Below are positions 24,920 to 33,607 of a stretch of 64,000 nucleotides of DNA, one piece after another. A program made the position numbers and the translations under genes. Location of the stretch: IMG/VR virus record IMGVR_UViG_3300044981_000315, positions 1-64,000 of that record; one strand, 5' to 3'. Positions within the stretch are counted from its first letter, which is position 1. Each line of letters begins with the position of its first letter. Source of the stretch: a virus. The notes below the pieces were generated by a model, which was not told where the DNA came from, searched no databases, and was given only the letters and a program-made list of their open reading frames with translations.

Positions 24920-26472
24920 GTCTTGTACAAGATCCAGCTACGGCGACAGCTGCTAATGTAGCACCTGCAGGTAATGCAGCTACCACCGGTGAAGCTGCCC
25001 TAGTTGTAGCTATAAGTCCTAATTCTCCAATTCCAACAGGTACCAATAGTATTGGTTCGGCGAAAGTACAGGGGCTAGAAGTTGTAGGTAACGCCCCGTC
25101 TTTCAATCCGCTTTTCCAAGCTTATATTGATATTAACGGTAATGTTAGGTATCCAACTACCAATGTTGTTGCTGGTGGTGGTTTCGGCGGGCCTACGACG
25201 TATTCCAATGTCGTCACTGACCTAGAAGGATTTAGAGACGACTTCCAGGGCACGAATCTCATACAGAACATTGCGGGCACGTGCACGTTTACGAACGGAC
25301 AAGCGACAGTCATGGGTTCCGGAACTTCGTTCATTAGCGCGCTCAATACCGCCGACATTTACGTCAAACTCTCAACAGACCCAAATTCAGATTTTACGAA
25401 GCTTGCCGTCCAACCATTCTATGAGTCAATAAATGGCAACACCGTTCTTCAACTTGTCTCCAACTATCCGGGTAGCACAGGATCGGGCACAGGCGTTTGG
25501 ACCTATTGGGCTCCTACTATTGGGACGGGAGGATCTATCGTAGAAGGTTCTTCACCTGCAGCTGCATCTCAAGTAGCTTTAGAGACTGGTACAACGAATG
25601 GTAGCTATACGTATTTGCAACACGGAACGCATTTTATCGCCCCCTGCAACATTACGGTTTACGCATCGGTTTCGCAAGCCATTGCTAACCAAGAATTTGC
25701 TATTGGCTTGGTCGATAATATTACGTCTCCAGGTTTTCAGTGTTTGCTTATTTTTAACGGAACTAATAATACGCAAGTTACATTGCGAACTGGTACACCC
25801 GCTGTCAATGGCGGAAGCGCGGCAATTGAAAATGAAGTTGGAGTTCTTCCTAATTCTCTAACTACGGCAACACAAATACGTTATAGAATAGTTGCGTCCG
25901 AGGATGCGGTTATTCTTTTTGCGAATGATGTACCGATTGCTCGTAATAAGCTACATTTGCCAACGCTATATAATCCACAACCATTGACAATAGCGGCGTA
26001 TAACACAGGAACACCAGGCTCATCTACCAACCTTATTGTGGATGTAATCGGTATCACTGCTCACGACAAGGTTGAAGTGGAAATGGCGACCACACCGCAA
26101 CCGGCACCTTCCCAGATTTCTGGATTTGATGCAAGCGGAAATTATCAGCAAGCTACCGTAGTTGGTAATGGCGCAACATCAGTCACCACCTCCTCTTCTT
26201 TGGTGGTAGCTATAAGCCCTAATTCTCCGTTGCCAGCAGGAACTAATGCTGTTGGCACTGTGACGGTAACGGGAACCAATCCTGATGGCACCATATTTAC
26301 TGGAAATCCTGTGATTGGTGGCGGTGTGGATCTTAATAGTTTAACGCAGAATATTTCAGCATTAAATTGGAATGGTTCAACATTGTTACAGGTGATAGAT
26401 CCCCAAACGCAAAATAAATTAGATACTATAATTTTGCTTTTGACAGACATTAGAGAAGCATTATTAAAATGA
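24916..26472 (+). CDS. Mosaic tail fibre protein
   Basis: A 518-residue protein. It opens MSLVQDPATATAANV, like the 27211 product. Two near-identical motifs, VVAISPNSPIPTGTN (residues 31-45) and VVAISPNSPLPAGTN (about 430-444), flank a central 300-residue beta domain. That central part (about 25185-26100) uses many G/C-ending and NCG codons (gcg, acg, ggc, ttc) unlike the flanks, suggesting transfer. The C-terminus is a short helix (LDTIILLLTDIREALLK). It looks like a modular adhesin with an exchanged binding domain. Start chosen by the ATGA overlap. Confidence 0.65.
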   Translation: MSLVQDPATATAANVAPAGNAATTGEAALVVAISPNSPIPTGTNSIGSAKVQGLEVVGNAPSFNPLFQAYIDINGNVRYPTTNVVAGGGFGGPTTYSNVVTDLEGFRDDFQGTNLIQNIAGTCTFTNGQATVMGSGTSFISALNTADIYVKLSTDPNSDFTKLAVQPFYESINGNTVLQLVSNYPGSTGSGTGVWTYWAPTIGTGGSIVEGSSPAAASQVALETGTTNGSYTYLQHGTHFIAPCNITVYASVSQAIANQEFAIGLVDNITSPGFQCLLIFNGTNNTQVTLRTGTPAVNGGSAAIENEVGVLPNSLTTATQIRYRIVASEDAVILFANDVPIARNKLHLPTLYNPQPLTIAAYNTGTPGSSTNLIVDVIGITAHDKVEVEMATTPQPAPSQISGFDASGNYQQATVVGNGATSVTTSSSLVVAISPNSPLPAGTNAVGTVTVTGTNPDGTIFTGNPVIGGGVDLNSLTQNISALNWNGSTLLQVIDPQTQNKLDTIILLLTDIREALLK

Positions 26473-26542
26473 TGTAGGTGAGCCGAGGATATAATGTGCA
26501 TTTTTGTGCATGAATAATAAGATAAAGTTTAGGAGATAAGTT

Positions 26543-27184
26543 ATGGCTATAGAAATTAATGGACGTACTGGTATTATGGGGCAACAGACATCATTGAGTG
26601 ATGGGATCAACATTGATCCATGGTTGGGGCCACAATCTCAAACGATGGTTGCTGATTGGGCTCCACGTTATTCCGAATTGGCTAGAAAAGGTATGCTATT
26701 CAATGGAGCTAATCAAGCCTCTCAAGCTGTTACGTCTCTGAATGCAACGGCTACCGGTTTAATTCTTATAAATCCATTAGGTTCTGGAAAAAACTTATGG
26801 GTAGTTGAAATAATGGTTGCTCAAACTTCAACTGCTGCAGCTACTGCTAATGCTGCCGTTACTCTAGCAGCTAATACTAATCCGCTTGCTTTAGGATCAT
26901 ATACACTCACTACATCTCTTACTATTAACTCAGCATTGCTTGGTAGCATTGCTACTCCAGTAGGTAAACTTTTATCATCTGCAACATTACCTGCAGCCCC
27001 AGTTATCGTCCGCAGCATTTGGCAACCCAGCGTAAGCGCTACCGCTACTACTGCTATTCCGCCTTTTATTAAGGATGAAGTAGCCGGTGCAGTTGGCGTT
27101 GCTCCAGGATGTGCCATTTCTCTTTCAGCAGCATCTGCTTTGTCAGCCATTTCTTCGATAACTTGGTGCGAACTACCACAATAA
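26543..27184 (+). CDS. Structural tail protein
   Basis: A 213-residue protein with a strong SD (AGGAGAT). After a short N-terminal stretch (MAIEINGRTGI) it has a jelly-roll-like beta domain containing LILINPLGSGKNLWVVEIMV, a layout I associate with phage particle proteins of unknown role. The C-terminal half is Ala/Ser-rich. A TATAAT at 26490-26495 lies 48 bases upstream. Confidence 0.6.
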   Translation: MAIEINGRTGIMGQQTSLSDGINIDPWLGPQSQTMVADWAPRYSELARKGMLFNGANQASQAVTSLNATATGLILINPLGSGKNLWVVEIMVAQTSTAAATANAAVTLAANTNPLALGSYTLTTSLTINSALLGSIATPVGKLLSSATLPAAPVIVRSIWQPSVSATATTAIPPFIKDEVAGAVGVAPGCAISLSAASALSAISSITWCELPQ

Positions 27185-27210
27185 TCTTATAAATAGGATA
27201 TGGTCAGTAT

Positions 27211-27681
27211 ATGAGTTTAATTCAAGACCCGACTACCAGTACTGCTGCCAATGTAATGTCGCCGAACCAGGTAGTTACAGATGGATATGCAGCCTTAGTT
27301 GTCACCATTTCTCCTAATAGCCCTACTACTACCATTTCGTCCGCTACGACGATTTTTAGGCTATTATCAGCTGCAACAACCAATGCAACTAGCATTAAAG
27401 CTTCTACTGGTGTTTTGTATGGATGGTCTATCCAAAATACTAACGCCTCGCAAAGATATATTAAATTATATAATAAAGCCTCTGCTCCTGCGGTTGGAAC
27501 AGATACGCCGGTAATGACTTTGCTTATTCCTGGTGCTTCTGCTGGTGCTGGTAATAACTTAGCAGGGATAGCTATCAATTTTAGTACCGGAATTGCGTTA
27601 GCCACTACGGTTAATCCAACAGATTCTGATACCACAGCAGTGGCTCTAGACGACTTAATTATTAATCTGTTTTACATCTAA
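27211..27681 (+). CDS. Small tail protein sharing an N-terminal domain with the 24916 product
   Basis: A 156-residue protein. The start MSLIQDPTTSTAANV and the motif VVTISPNSP mirror the first 40 residues of the 24916 product, so both probably dock on the same partner. The rest is a single beta domain ending in DDLIINLFYI. One DGY motif occurs. Confidence 0.6.
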   Translation: MSLIQDPTTSTAANVMSPNQVVTDGYAALVVTISPNSPTTTISSATTIFRLLSAATTNATSIKASTGVLYGWSIQNTNASQRYIKLYNKASAPAVGTDTPVMTLLIPGASAGAGNNLAGIAINFSTGIALATTVNPTDSDTTAVALDDLIINLFYI

Positions 27682-27689
27682 GGAAGAAA

Positions 27690-28844
27690 ATGACTATATC
27701 GCAACAAATAATTGTACTGAATGTAGCTGGCGAATTAGATGGTTCGTTCCAAGTATCAGGTGTCTTTTGGCTCGTTACTCCAGCCAACGATGTGGTGGCG
27801 AATCCATTATTTCGCAGTGAGGTGCCTAATATCCTCGTTTCTGACCTGGCCTATTTGCGTGCCGGAACCAATCTTGAAGTTCCGTTCAATACTCAAACTT
27901 TCCTATCTAACAATGGCACGTTTCCTCCTGGAACGACACTGGCTACTGTGCAGGCAGATCTGCAGGCCCAGTATACCGTGGTGCAGAACCAGCTCAACAC
28001 AACGAATCCAGTATTATCCAACTTGATCGAAACATCCTATAACGGTACCAGTTGGGCATCATATGCTGGAGTAGCACCTCCAGAATATTTGTTGGGTAAC
28101 CTAGTCAACGTGTCGACGACGTTAGATTTTCGTTTATCGGTGGCTATTGGATTACTTCCTAGCGTCATTTCTGGTCATACGACGGGTTATGTTGCTGCAG
28201 CATCAGCTGGAAATACCAACGTACGAGCTACCACCTACGTTCCACAGACCTCACAAGGTCAGCGCAGCCTGGTTTCCACTAGCGCACTTGATGCATCTGC
28301 TGGCGTTGGCGCCCGTACCATCACTATTAACTACCTCAACAATTCCATGCAACTGTTGCAAGACGTTGTTACGCTCAACGGCACCACAGCGGTGAACACC
28401 AACGCAACCGACATTCAGTTCATTGAGAACATGTATGTGTCAAGCTGTGGTACCGATCTAATCAATGAAGGTACCGTATCGATGATGACAGGACTAGCTG
28501 GTGCAGGAACGGCAATGGCTTCCATCAATGCTCTTGATGGGGCTACGTTCTACGCTCACCACTATGTTCCACCAGGTGTCAATTGTTACATAACCAAGGG
28601 TACAGGTAGTGGAACATTAGCTGTGGGTCGTTCTTATCTCACTGTCGGCGGTGATCCTCGAACAACTGCGCCCAAGTTACAGATCGGCGACATTGTTGTA
28701 CATCTGGCTGGAGGAACCGAAGACCACGAGTACGATACGCCCCTTGTCGTAGCTGGACCCAACTATATTCTCGCATGTGAATTTCCCGTGAGCGCAGTCG
28801 CTAGCAACACGGCTTACGCTTCTTTTGACTGGATGCAGGTGTAA
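27690..28844 (+). CDS. Virion protein with GC-rich codon use, unknown
   Basis: A 384-residue protein with SD AAGGA. N-terminal beta strands (IIVLNVAGELDGSFQVSG) are followed by a helix (TLATVQADLQAQYTVVQNQL) and a beta domain with SQGQRSLVSTSALDASAGVG and a YLNNSMQLLQDVVTLNGTT strand. Codon use is richer in G/C at third positions (gcc, cgt, ctc) than in most neighbours, suggesting recent transfer. Likely a structural adhesin; I do not know the family name. Confidence 0.62.
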   Translation: MTISQQIIVLNVAGELDGSFQVSGVFWLVTPANDVVANPLFRSEVPNILVSDLAYLRAGTNLEVPFNTQTFLSNNGTFPPGTTLATVQADLQAQYTVVQNQLNTTNPVLSNLIETSYNGTSWASYAGVAPPEYLLGNLVNVSTTLDFRLSVAIGLLPSVISGHTTGYVAAASAGNTNVRATTYVPQTSQGQRSLVSTSALDASAGVGARTITINYLNNSMQLLQDVVTLNGTTAVNTNATDIQFIENMYVSSCGTDLINEGTVSMMTGLAGAGTAMASINALDGATFYAHHYVPPGVNCYITKGTGSGTLAVGRSYLTVGGDPRTTAPKLQIGDIVVHLAGGTEDHEYDTPLVVAGPNYILACEFPVSAVASNTAYASFDWMQV

Positions 28845-28846
28845 TT

Positions 28847-29236
28847 ATGACAGTAGCACGATCAACAGGCGCTTTTGTAGGAACCAGCGAAACCGTTGGT
28901 GTCACTATTGGTAATGGTTCAACTACTACTGGTTCAGAAGTGGATTTATTTGGCAACAATACCTCAGAAGGTTGGTTTAATTTATATCTTGCTTTCACAT
29001 CTACGGTGACAGCGGGATCACTTAATGTAACTTTGTACTATGGACGTGTAACAGGTGAAGAAGCGCAACAACAGGCTAACATTGTGGCTTCTTTTGCCCC
29101 CATCAATGGAAATCAAATCATTTATTGTGGCGCCTTTCAGGCAAGCCGTTTTATGATTGGTGCGGTTACTAATAGTTCCACGGGCGCCTCAGCTACCAAC
29201 GTTTCACTCCTGTATGAATTGTTCCAGGAGAGTTAA
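28847..29236 (+). CDS. Small beta-rich virion protein
   Basis: A 129-residue protein 2 bases after the previous stop. The N-terminus (MTVARSTGAFVGTSETVG) and single beta domain look like a small tail accessory protein. The stop overlaps the next ATG (TAATG). No family recognised. Confidence 0.58.
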   Translation: MTVARSTGAFVGTSETVGVTIGNGSTTTGSEVDLFGNNTSEGWFNLYLAFTSTVTAGSLNVTLYYGRVTGEEAQQQANIVASFAPINGNQIIYCGAFQASRFMIGAVTNSSTGASATNVSLLYELFQES

Positions 29237-30030
29237 TGATTATTTATCCTAATTCCAGAAGAATTGCCACCAATCAAGGAAGTCTTAACTTCAATGGCTT
29301 TTCCAACAATGGAAATGGGCTGTACGTAGCTAACAACTTGTCCCAATTTGGGCTGTCGCAGCAGTCGTTCACTGTTACCATGTGGATCTATATCCCATAT
29401 GGGTACCAGACGAACGACACCATGGCGCTGTTCAACTTCGGATCATCTGGCACGGCAGGCGTGTTGGTCAACATGTCTACCTACAATCCGGTTCAAGTCG
29501 TGGTCTATTGTGATGGCAACTATACGCCGGGCCCAGATTTGGCCATCGGATGGAACTTCGTGGCGTACACCGGTAATGGCACGACTGGCATAGAGTATGC
29601 TCGTTCGCCGCAAACTGCATTTTCATCCGTGACCGTGACCAATTCGACGGCTACTGGGGGCGCCGGCACCAACCTCGTCTGCGGTAATTCTGTCGGTCTT
29701 AACAACTCCATGTACGTCGGCTACATGAGCGATATGAAGCTCTACAACTACCCGAAAACGCAAGCTGAACTGATGGTGGAGAGCCGCCAGCGTCAGCCCA
29801 TCTCTAAGCGAGGATTGAAGTCCTATTTGCCATTGCGAAATGTTGGCAGCATGCAAAATGATGTATTTAACAATATACAATGGACTCTTAATGGAACTCG
29901 TAGCAACTTTTTAAATTCGTTGCAGGGCTCTCCAGCTCCAGAGGTTGCAACTGTACGAAGGGCCAGATTTCTTAGCCACGCTGCTGCTTCTCAAAGTCAT
30001 TTATACATGACAATGGGTGTAGGAAGCTAA
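29236..30030 (+). CDS. LamG / concanavalin-like lectin-fold tail protein
   Basis: A 264-residue protein. Residues 10-170 fit a laminin-G-like jelly roll: SLNFNGFSNNGNGLYV, SFTVTMWIYIP, then strands with WNFVAYTGNG and MYVGYMSDMKLYNYPKT. Such domains bind sugars or proteins, so a receptor-binding role is plausible. Codon use between about 29340 and 29830 is strongly GC-biased (gcg, ggc, ctg), while the two ends use AT-rich codons, suggesting an imported central domain. Confidence 0.68.
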   Translation: MIIYPNSRRIATNQGSLNFNGFSNNGNGLYVANNLSQFGLSQQSFTVTMWIYIPYGYQTNDTMALFNFGSSGTAGVLVNMSTYNPVQVVVYCDGNYTPGPDLAIGWNFVAYTGNGTTGIEYARSPQTAFSSVTVTNSTATGGAGTNLVCGNSVGLNNSMYVGYMSDMKLYNYPKTQAELMVESRQRQPISKRGLKSYLPLRNVGSMQNDVFNNIQWTLNGTRSNFLNSLQGSPAPEVATVRRARFLSHAAASQSHLYMTMGVGS

Positions 30031-30057
30031 GTGAACCGTCATTAAATGATATATTGT

Positions 30058-30083
30058 ATATGGGCATAAGTTAGAGGTCATAT
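30058..30083 (+). promoter_or_regulatory. Weak inverted repeat around the GIY-YIG start
   Basis: ATATG (30058-30062) and CATAT (30079-30083) are inverted; the second overlaps the ATG at 30082 and the loop holds the SD AGAGG. Five pairs are too few to be convincing alone. It is listed because the other homing endonuclease genes here show the same arrangement. Confidence 0.25.
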
Positions 30084-30762
30084 GGCGAACAAATTTTATA
30101 TTTATTTAATTACCAACCTGAAAAATGGCAAAGTGTATGTTGGAAAGAGCGTAAACCCCAATAGAAGGTGGAAACGTCATATTAGCACCGCTCTCGGTGG
30201 TAAAGAAAAATATCCTAAGGAATTTTTTGCACTGCATGCCGCTATGCAAAAATATGGTGTTGAAAAATTTGAAATGAAAGTAGTTGAAGAGTGTGATAGT
30301 GAGGAACATTCATATAAATTAGAAAATGAATGGATGGATAAGCTTCAATCTTTTGAAAGAGAAAAGGGATATAATATTGATAGAGGCGATAGACATTCAA
30401 AAATACCATCGCCAGAAACTCTTAAAAAATTAAGTGATTTGATGTTAGGAGAGAAAAATCCATTTTATGGTAAGCAACACTCCGAGGAATCAAAAAATAA
30501 AATAAGTGAAAGCAAGAAAGGAAGTCAAACTAGATTGGGCGCCGTTCTTTCCGAAGAAACTAAACAGAAGATATCAGAAGGTAATATGGGAAAAGCTGCT
30601 GGTGAAAAAAGTGGAATGGCAAAATTAAATGATAGCAAAGTACAAGAAATACGCAAACTATATTCAAGTGGTATTTCGGCTGGAAAGTTAGCAAAATTAT
30701 ATAATGTAGTTAAAAGCACTATTTTAAGCATAATACATAGACGAACTTGGAAGCACATATGA
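30082..30762 (+). CDS. GIY-YIG homing endonuclease with NUMOD3 and HTH
   Basis: A 226-residue free-standing homing endonuclease. The catalytic domain has YIY at 6-8 and VYVG at 18-21 (the GIY and YIG elements), Arg28/Arg29, and a candidate metal ligand Glu83 in ENEWMDKL. It is followed by NUMOD3-type DNA-binding repeats (NPFYGKQHSEESKNKISESK near 126-145) and a C-terminal helix-turn-helix (KLAKLYNVVKSTILSII). SD is AGAGG. Its TGA overlaps the ATG of the patatin-like gene, so the two are coupled. Confidence 0.9.
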   Translation: MANKFYIYLITNLKNGKVYVGKSVNPNRRWKRHISTALGGKEKYPKEFFALHAAMQKYGVEKFEMKVVEECDSEEHSYKLENEWMDKLQSFEREKGYNIDRGDRHSKIPSPETLKKLSDLMLGEKNPFYGKQHSEESKNKISESKKGSQTRLGAVLSEETKQKISEGNMGKAAGEKSGMAKLNDSKVQEIRKLYSSGISAGKLAKLYNVVKSTILSIIHRRTWKHI

Positions 30763-31619
30763 AAGCCTTGTGCCTATCTGGGGGAGGGGTGAAAGGATCG
30801 TGGCAAGTAGGCGTATTAATTCATCTTTTAGGCGAATTAGAAACTAAATATGACATAATTTCTGGCGTTTCAGTAGGAGCTGTAAATTGTGGGTTTTTAG
30901 CTCAATATAAGCACGGACAAGAAAAAGAATCTATTGCAAAATTACAAGAACTATGGTTACAATTAATTAATTCCAAAATATATAAGCCCTGGAAAATTTG
31001 GGGTCGTTTAGCTGCTCTTTGGAGACCAAGTTTTTTCGATAGTCAGCCTCTTGTTGATCTGCTCAATGATCATATTGATCTAAATAAAATTCGTGCTACT
31101 GGCAAAAAAGCTAGTGTTGGTGCAGTCAATATGAGTTCAGGAAAGTATACTCTTTTTCATCAAGATAATGATGATTTTATTAAAGCCATTGCGGCATCAG
31201 CATCCTTTCCTGGCGTTCTTCGTCCAGTTAAGATAGGCGAGCATTTATGGGCAGATGGAGGAATTAAAGAAATAACTCCTCTTCGTGCAGCAATTGATCT
31301 TGGAGCTACTGACATAGATATTTTAACTACCTCACCGGAAAAAAGAAATAAGCTTTTTATGGAAAAACCAAACACATTAGATATGTTTAAGCGATCTATC
31401 GATTTGTCGGCTGATAAAATTATGTCTAATGATATTGAAAAGTTTCAATTGCATAACAAATTAGCGGAATACGGAATCCCTGGTTATCAATATATTAAAC
31501 TTAATATTATTCGTCCTCAATACAACTTAATTGAAGACTTTTTGGATTTTAACCCTATAAAAATAAAGAAAATGATGGAGATTGGGTATTTGGACGCCCA
31601 AAAAGCATCGATAATGTAA
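30759..31619 (+). CDS. Patatin-like phospholipase
   Basis: A 286-residue lipid acyl hydrolase of the patatin family. The glycine-rich oxyanion loop is SGGGVKGSWQ (7-16), the nucleophile elbow GVSVG at 36-40 contains Ser38, and the catalytic Asp is in the DGG at 166-168 (ADGGIKEITP). ASASFPGVLRP precedes it as in the family. There is no signal peptide, so it would act in the cytoplasm or from the virion. It shares an ATGA overlap with the GIY-YIG gene; the in-frame TTG at 30747 is inside that gene and unlikely. It could help break the host membrane at lysis or entry, or interfere with a host defence; neither is shown. Confidence 0.88.
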   Translation: MKALCLSGGGVKGSWQVGVLIHLLGELETKYDIISGVSVGAVNCGFLAQYKHGQEKESIAKLQELWLQLINSKIYKPWKIWGRLAALWRPSFFDSQPLVDLLNDHIDLNKIRATGKKASVGAVNMSSGKYTLFHQDNDDFIKAIAASASFPGVLRPVKIGEHLWADGGIKEITPLRAAIDLGATDIDILTTSPEKRNKLFMEKPNTLDMFKRSIDLSADKIMSNDIEKFQLHNKLAEYGIPGYQYIKLNIIRPQYNLIEDFLDFNPIKIKKMMEIGYLDAQKASIM

Positions 31620-31665
31620 TAATTATACATACTATTGTAGTAAAGCGTTCTAGGAGCATATCAGA

Positions 31666-32013
31666 ATGACTAATAATTTCCCTGGTATTGGATATACAAA
31701 TTACGGGCGTAATTTCAACTTCTTTCAGAAGATAACGGTTACTGCTACCACTTTTGGTGGTTCTTCGATTGATGGATACCAACCTGATATAATAATAACG
31801 TTTCCTACTCAAACGATTTTGCTTTTAAATGAAGATGGTTATGGTGCCATTGTACAGGTCTCGTATAATGGGATCACGGTGGATGACGAATTGAACAGTA
31901 ATTTACCGTCCAAAGGAATTGCCTATGATAATAGAGTAGTATCCAAGATATGGTTTAGGATTACTTCGGGAAGTTCGTGTGTCGTTTCAGTTAGGGCTTA
32001 CGGTACCAGGTAA
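31666..32013 (+). CDS. Small structural tail protein
   Basis: A 115-residue beta-rich protein with SD TAGGAGC. It contains DIIITFPTQTILLLNEDGYG and KIWFRITSGSSCVVSVRAY, a pattern seen in small phage particle proteins built as a single beta sandwich. Two DGY motifs occur. Function unknown beyond likely virion assembly. Confidence 0.58.
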   Translation: MTNNFPGIGYTNYGRNFNFFQKITVTATTFGGSSIDGYQPDIIITFPTQTILLLNEDGYGAIVQVSYNGITVDDELNSNLPSKGIAYDNRVVSKIWFRITSGSSCVVSVRAYGTR

Positions 32014-32046
32014 AGCATTAAATATATTTTTAGTTATATATTAACA

Positions 32047-32088
32047 CTCATTTGATGTTGCTAATAAAAGCATATAATATCAAATGAG
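32047..32088 (+). promoter_or_regulatory. Inverted repeat with TATAAT in its loop covering a start codon
   Basis: CTCATTTGAT (32047-32056) and ATCAAATGAG (32079-32088) are perfect 10-base inverted arms. The 3' arm contains the ATG at 32084, and the 22-base loop contains TATAAT (32073-32078). Transcripts entering from upstream would hide the start codon in a hairpin; transcripts started from the TATAAT would lack the 5' arm. No SD is visible in the leader. The layout resembles the T4 I-TevI leader, where a late promoter sits inside a stem-loop that blocks early translation. Confidence 0.55.
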
Positions 32089-32812
32089 CGGTTTTCTTAA
32101 TAATAGCAGTTCTGGGGGTACCGGCGGACCGCCAACTGGTCCAGCCGGAGGAGATCTATCAGGAAATTTCCCCAATCCAACTGTAGTATCCGTAGCAGAC
32201 GTAACTACTGGTGTTCTGCCGGCAGCCAATCAAGCTGCTCAGACTATGGGCGGTGATGTTACTGGTACCACCGCCGCTTCTGTCGTAACTAAAATTCAAG
32301 GTGTTACTATTTCTGGTACCCCTCAAGACGGTTACGTTTTAGAGGCGACAAGCTCCACCGCTGCCTCTTGGCAAAGTCCTACTAGTGCAAGTTTGTTGTT
32401 TTCTAATTTTTACGGGCTGCAAGGTACCGACAATGCGGCTACGATCGCCCAGAATGCGCCAGTATTCTTCCCACGAAATGGACCCTCCAATGGTGCGGCA
32501 ACATCTCTGGGCGCCGGCTACTTCAATCTACCAGCTATTGGTACCTATGAGGTTTCGTGGCAAGTAAGTATTGACGAAGCAGGGCAATTAATGCTAGCTA
32601 TCGGAGGGGTCGGTTTAGCTGATACGGTAGTGGGACGAGCCACTGGTAATTCTCAAATTGTTGGCAACACTATGATCACAACAACTGTTATCAATTCGCA
32701 ACTTTCCGTTATAAATCCGGTGGGGAATCCCATAGCTTTGACAGTAACTACTAATGCGGGTGGTGCGACTGCTGTTAGCTGCACACTTTCAATTAAGCTG
32801 TTATCAAGTTAA
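32084..32812 (+). CDS. Short fibre with BclA-like C-terminal trimer domain
   Basis: A 242-residue protein beginning MSGFLNNSS. Residues 15-95 carry the fibre module PTGPAGGDLSGNFPNPT, then TTGVLPAANQAAQ and GDVTGTTAAS. Residues 105-242 match the C-terminal jelly-roll of Bacillus BclA-type and related phage proteins (FYGLQGTDNAATIAQNAP, then FNLPAIGTYEVSWQVS and TVVGRATGNSQIVG), a TNF/C1q-like trimerisation and binding domain. It is a paralogue of the first 220 residues of the 33608 product. The start lacks an SD and is covered by the inverted repeat at 32047-32088. Confidence 0.78.
   Translation: MSGFLNNSSSGGTGGPPTGPAGGDLSGNFPNPTVVSVADVTTGVLPAANQAAQTMGGDVTGTTAASVVTKIQGVTISGTPQDGYVLEATSSTAASWQSPTSASLLFSNFYGLQGTDNAATIAQNAPVFFPRNGPSNGAATSLGAGYFNLPAIGTYEVSWQVSIDEAGQLMLAIGGVGLADTVVGRATGNSQIVGNTMITTTVINSQLSVINPVGNPIALTVTTNAGGATAVSCTLSIKLLSS
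32201..32280 (+). repeat. Fibre repeat module (copies also near 34442, 36413 and 46381)
   Basis: DNA coding for VTTGVLPAANQAAQTMGGDV and TGTTAAS recurs with small changes at about 34442-34518 and 36413-36490 (in the 1381-residue fibre) and at 46381-46460 (in the 387-residue fibre). The copies use partly different codons, so they are old duplications, yet stay similar enough at DNA level to allow recombination between fibre genes. Confidence 0.75.
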
Positions 32813-33505
32813 TTTTACCCATTTAATCACTGATTTGATATTACATCCAACTATTTTGGATATTTTATTGTAGGATAAGCCAGATAATCGTAATATTTTC
32901 ATTTGTTGAAGTTGATCATCAGAAAGCCTGCATTTACCTAAGTTTATTTTGTTGCCTTTCATATTTTCTGACATTTTCTTCGTATGCGTTTCAGATAGTT
33001 TTCTGCCACTCATCGTTTCCGATTGTTTTTTCTTTTGATCTTCTGAGCAGGGTTTGTCTTTATTATGAGCAATTTTGCCTTTATTAGATTTACTTATCTT
33101 ATCTTTGATCTCTTGAGGCACGTCATGATGTAAAACATACCTACCGCTATGATGTTCTAAGTTTTTATGGCTCTCTGATATTTTATTTTTCGTTATTTCT
33201 GAAAGGTTTTTACCTCTAGTCGACGAATCTCCGCCATCGCTTATGTTGTAGACATTTTCTTTGTCTAACAGATCTCTGGCACGAGCAATCCATTCTATTT
33301 CCGTATAATCAGCCTGTTCTGTCGTATCAACTTCGGTAATCACATTAAGAGAAAAATTAGCTCTTCCATATTTTTTAATAGCATAGTCAAATGGTATATT
33401 CTTATCGCCAGTTTTGTGTTGCCTGTCTCTATTTTTCAGATCATTAGTCTGCCCGATATACACTTTGCCGTTAATCAGATTTTCATAAATATAAATTGAT
33501 ATCAT
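32804..33505 (-). CDS. GIY-YIG homing endonuclease (minus strand)
   Basis: A 233-residue endonuclease. I place the start at 33505, giving MISIYIYENLINGKVYIGQT with the GIY and YIG elements intact; the 40-residue upstream extension lacks family similarity and overlaps the next fibre gene. NUMOD3-like segments follow (LSEITKNKISESHKN and LSETHTKKMSENMKG among them), ending in a helix-turn-helix (LSYNKISKIVGCNIKSVI). It sits between two paralogous BclA-like fibre genes and its 3' end overlaps the fibre at 32084 by 9 bases. A long-range inverted pair (33504-33510, 33565-33571) touches its start. Confidence 0.88.
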   Translation of the reverse strand: MISIYIYENLINGKVYIGQTNDLKNRDRQHKTGDKNIPFDYAIKKYGRANFSLNVITEVDTTEQADYTEIEWIARARDLLDKENVYNISDGGDSSTRGKNLSEITKNKISESHKNLEHHSGRYVLHHDVPQEIKDKISKSNKGKIAHNKDKPCSEDQKKKQSETMSGRKLSETHTKKMSENMKGNKINLGKCRLSDDQLQQMKILRLSGLSYNKISKIVGCNIKSVIKWVKLT

Positions 33506-33607
33506 TTTGCCCCAAAAGTCCCTATTATCTATATATCCATCGGCACTCGTATCGTTAGTTATATGCAAAATTATTGGGCTGCCAATGCCATAATTCTGTA
33601 TATAGGC

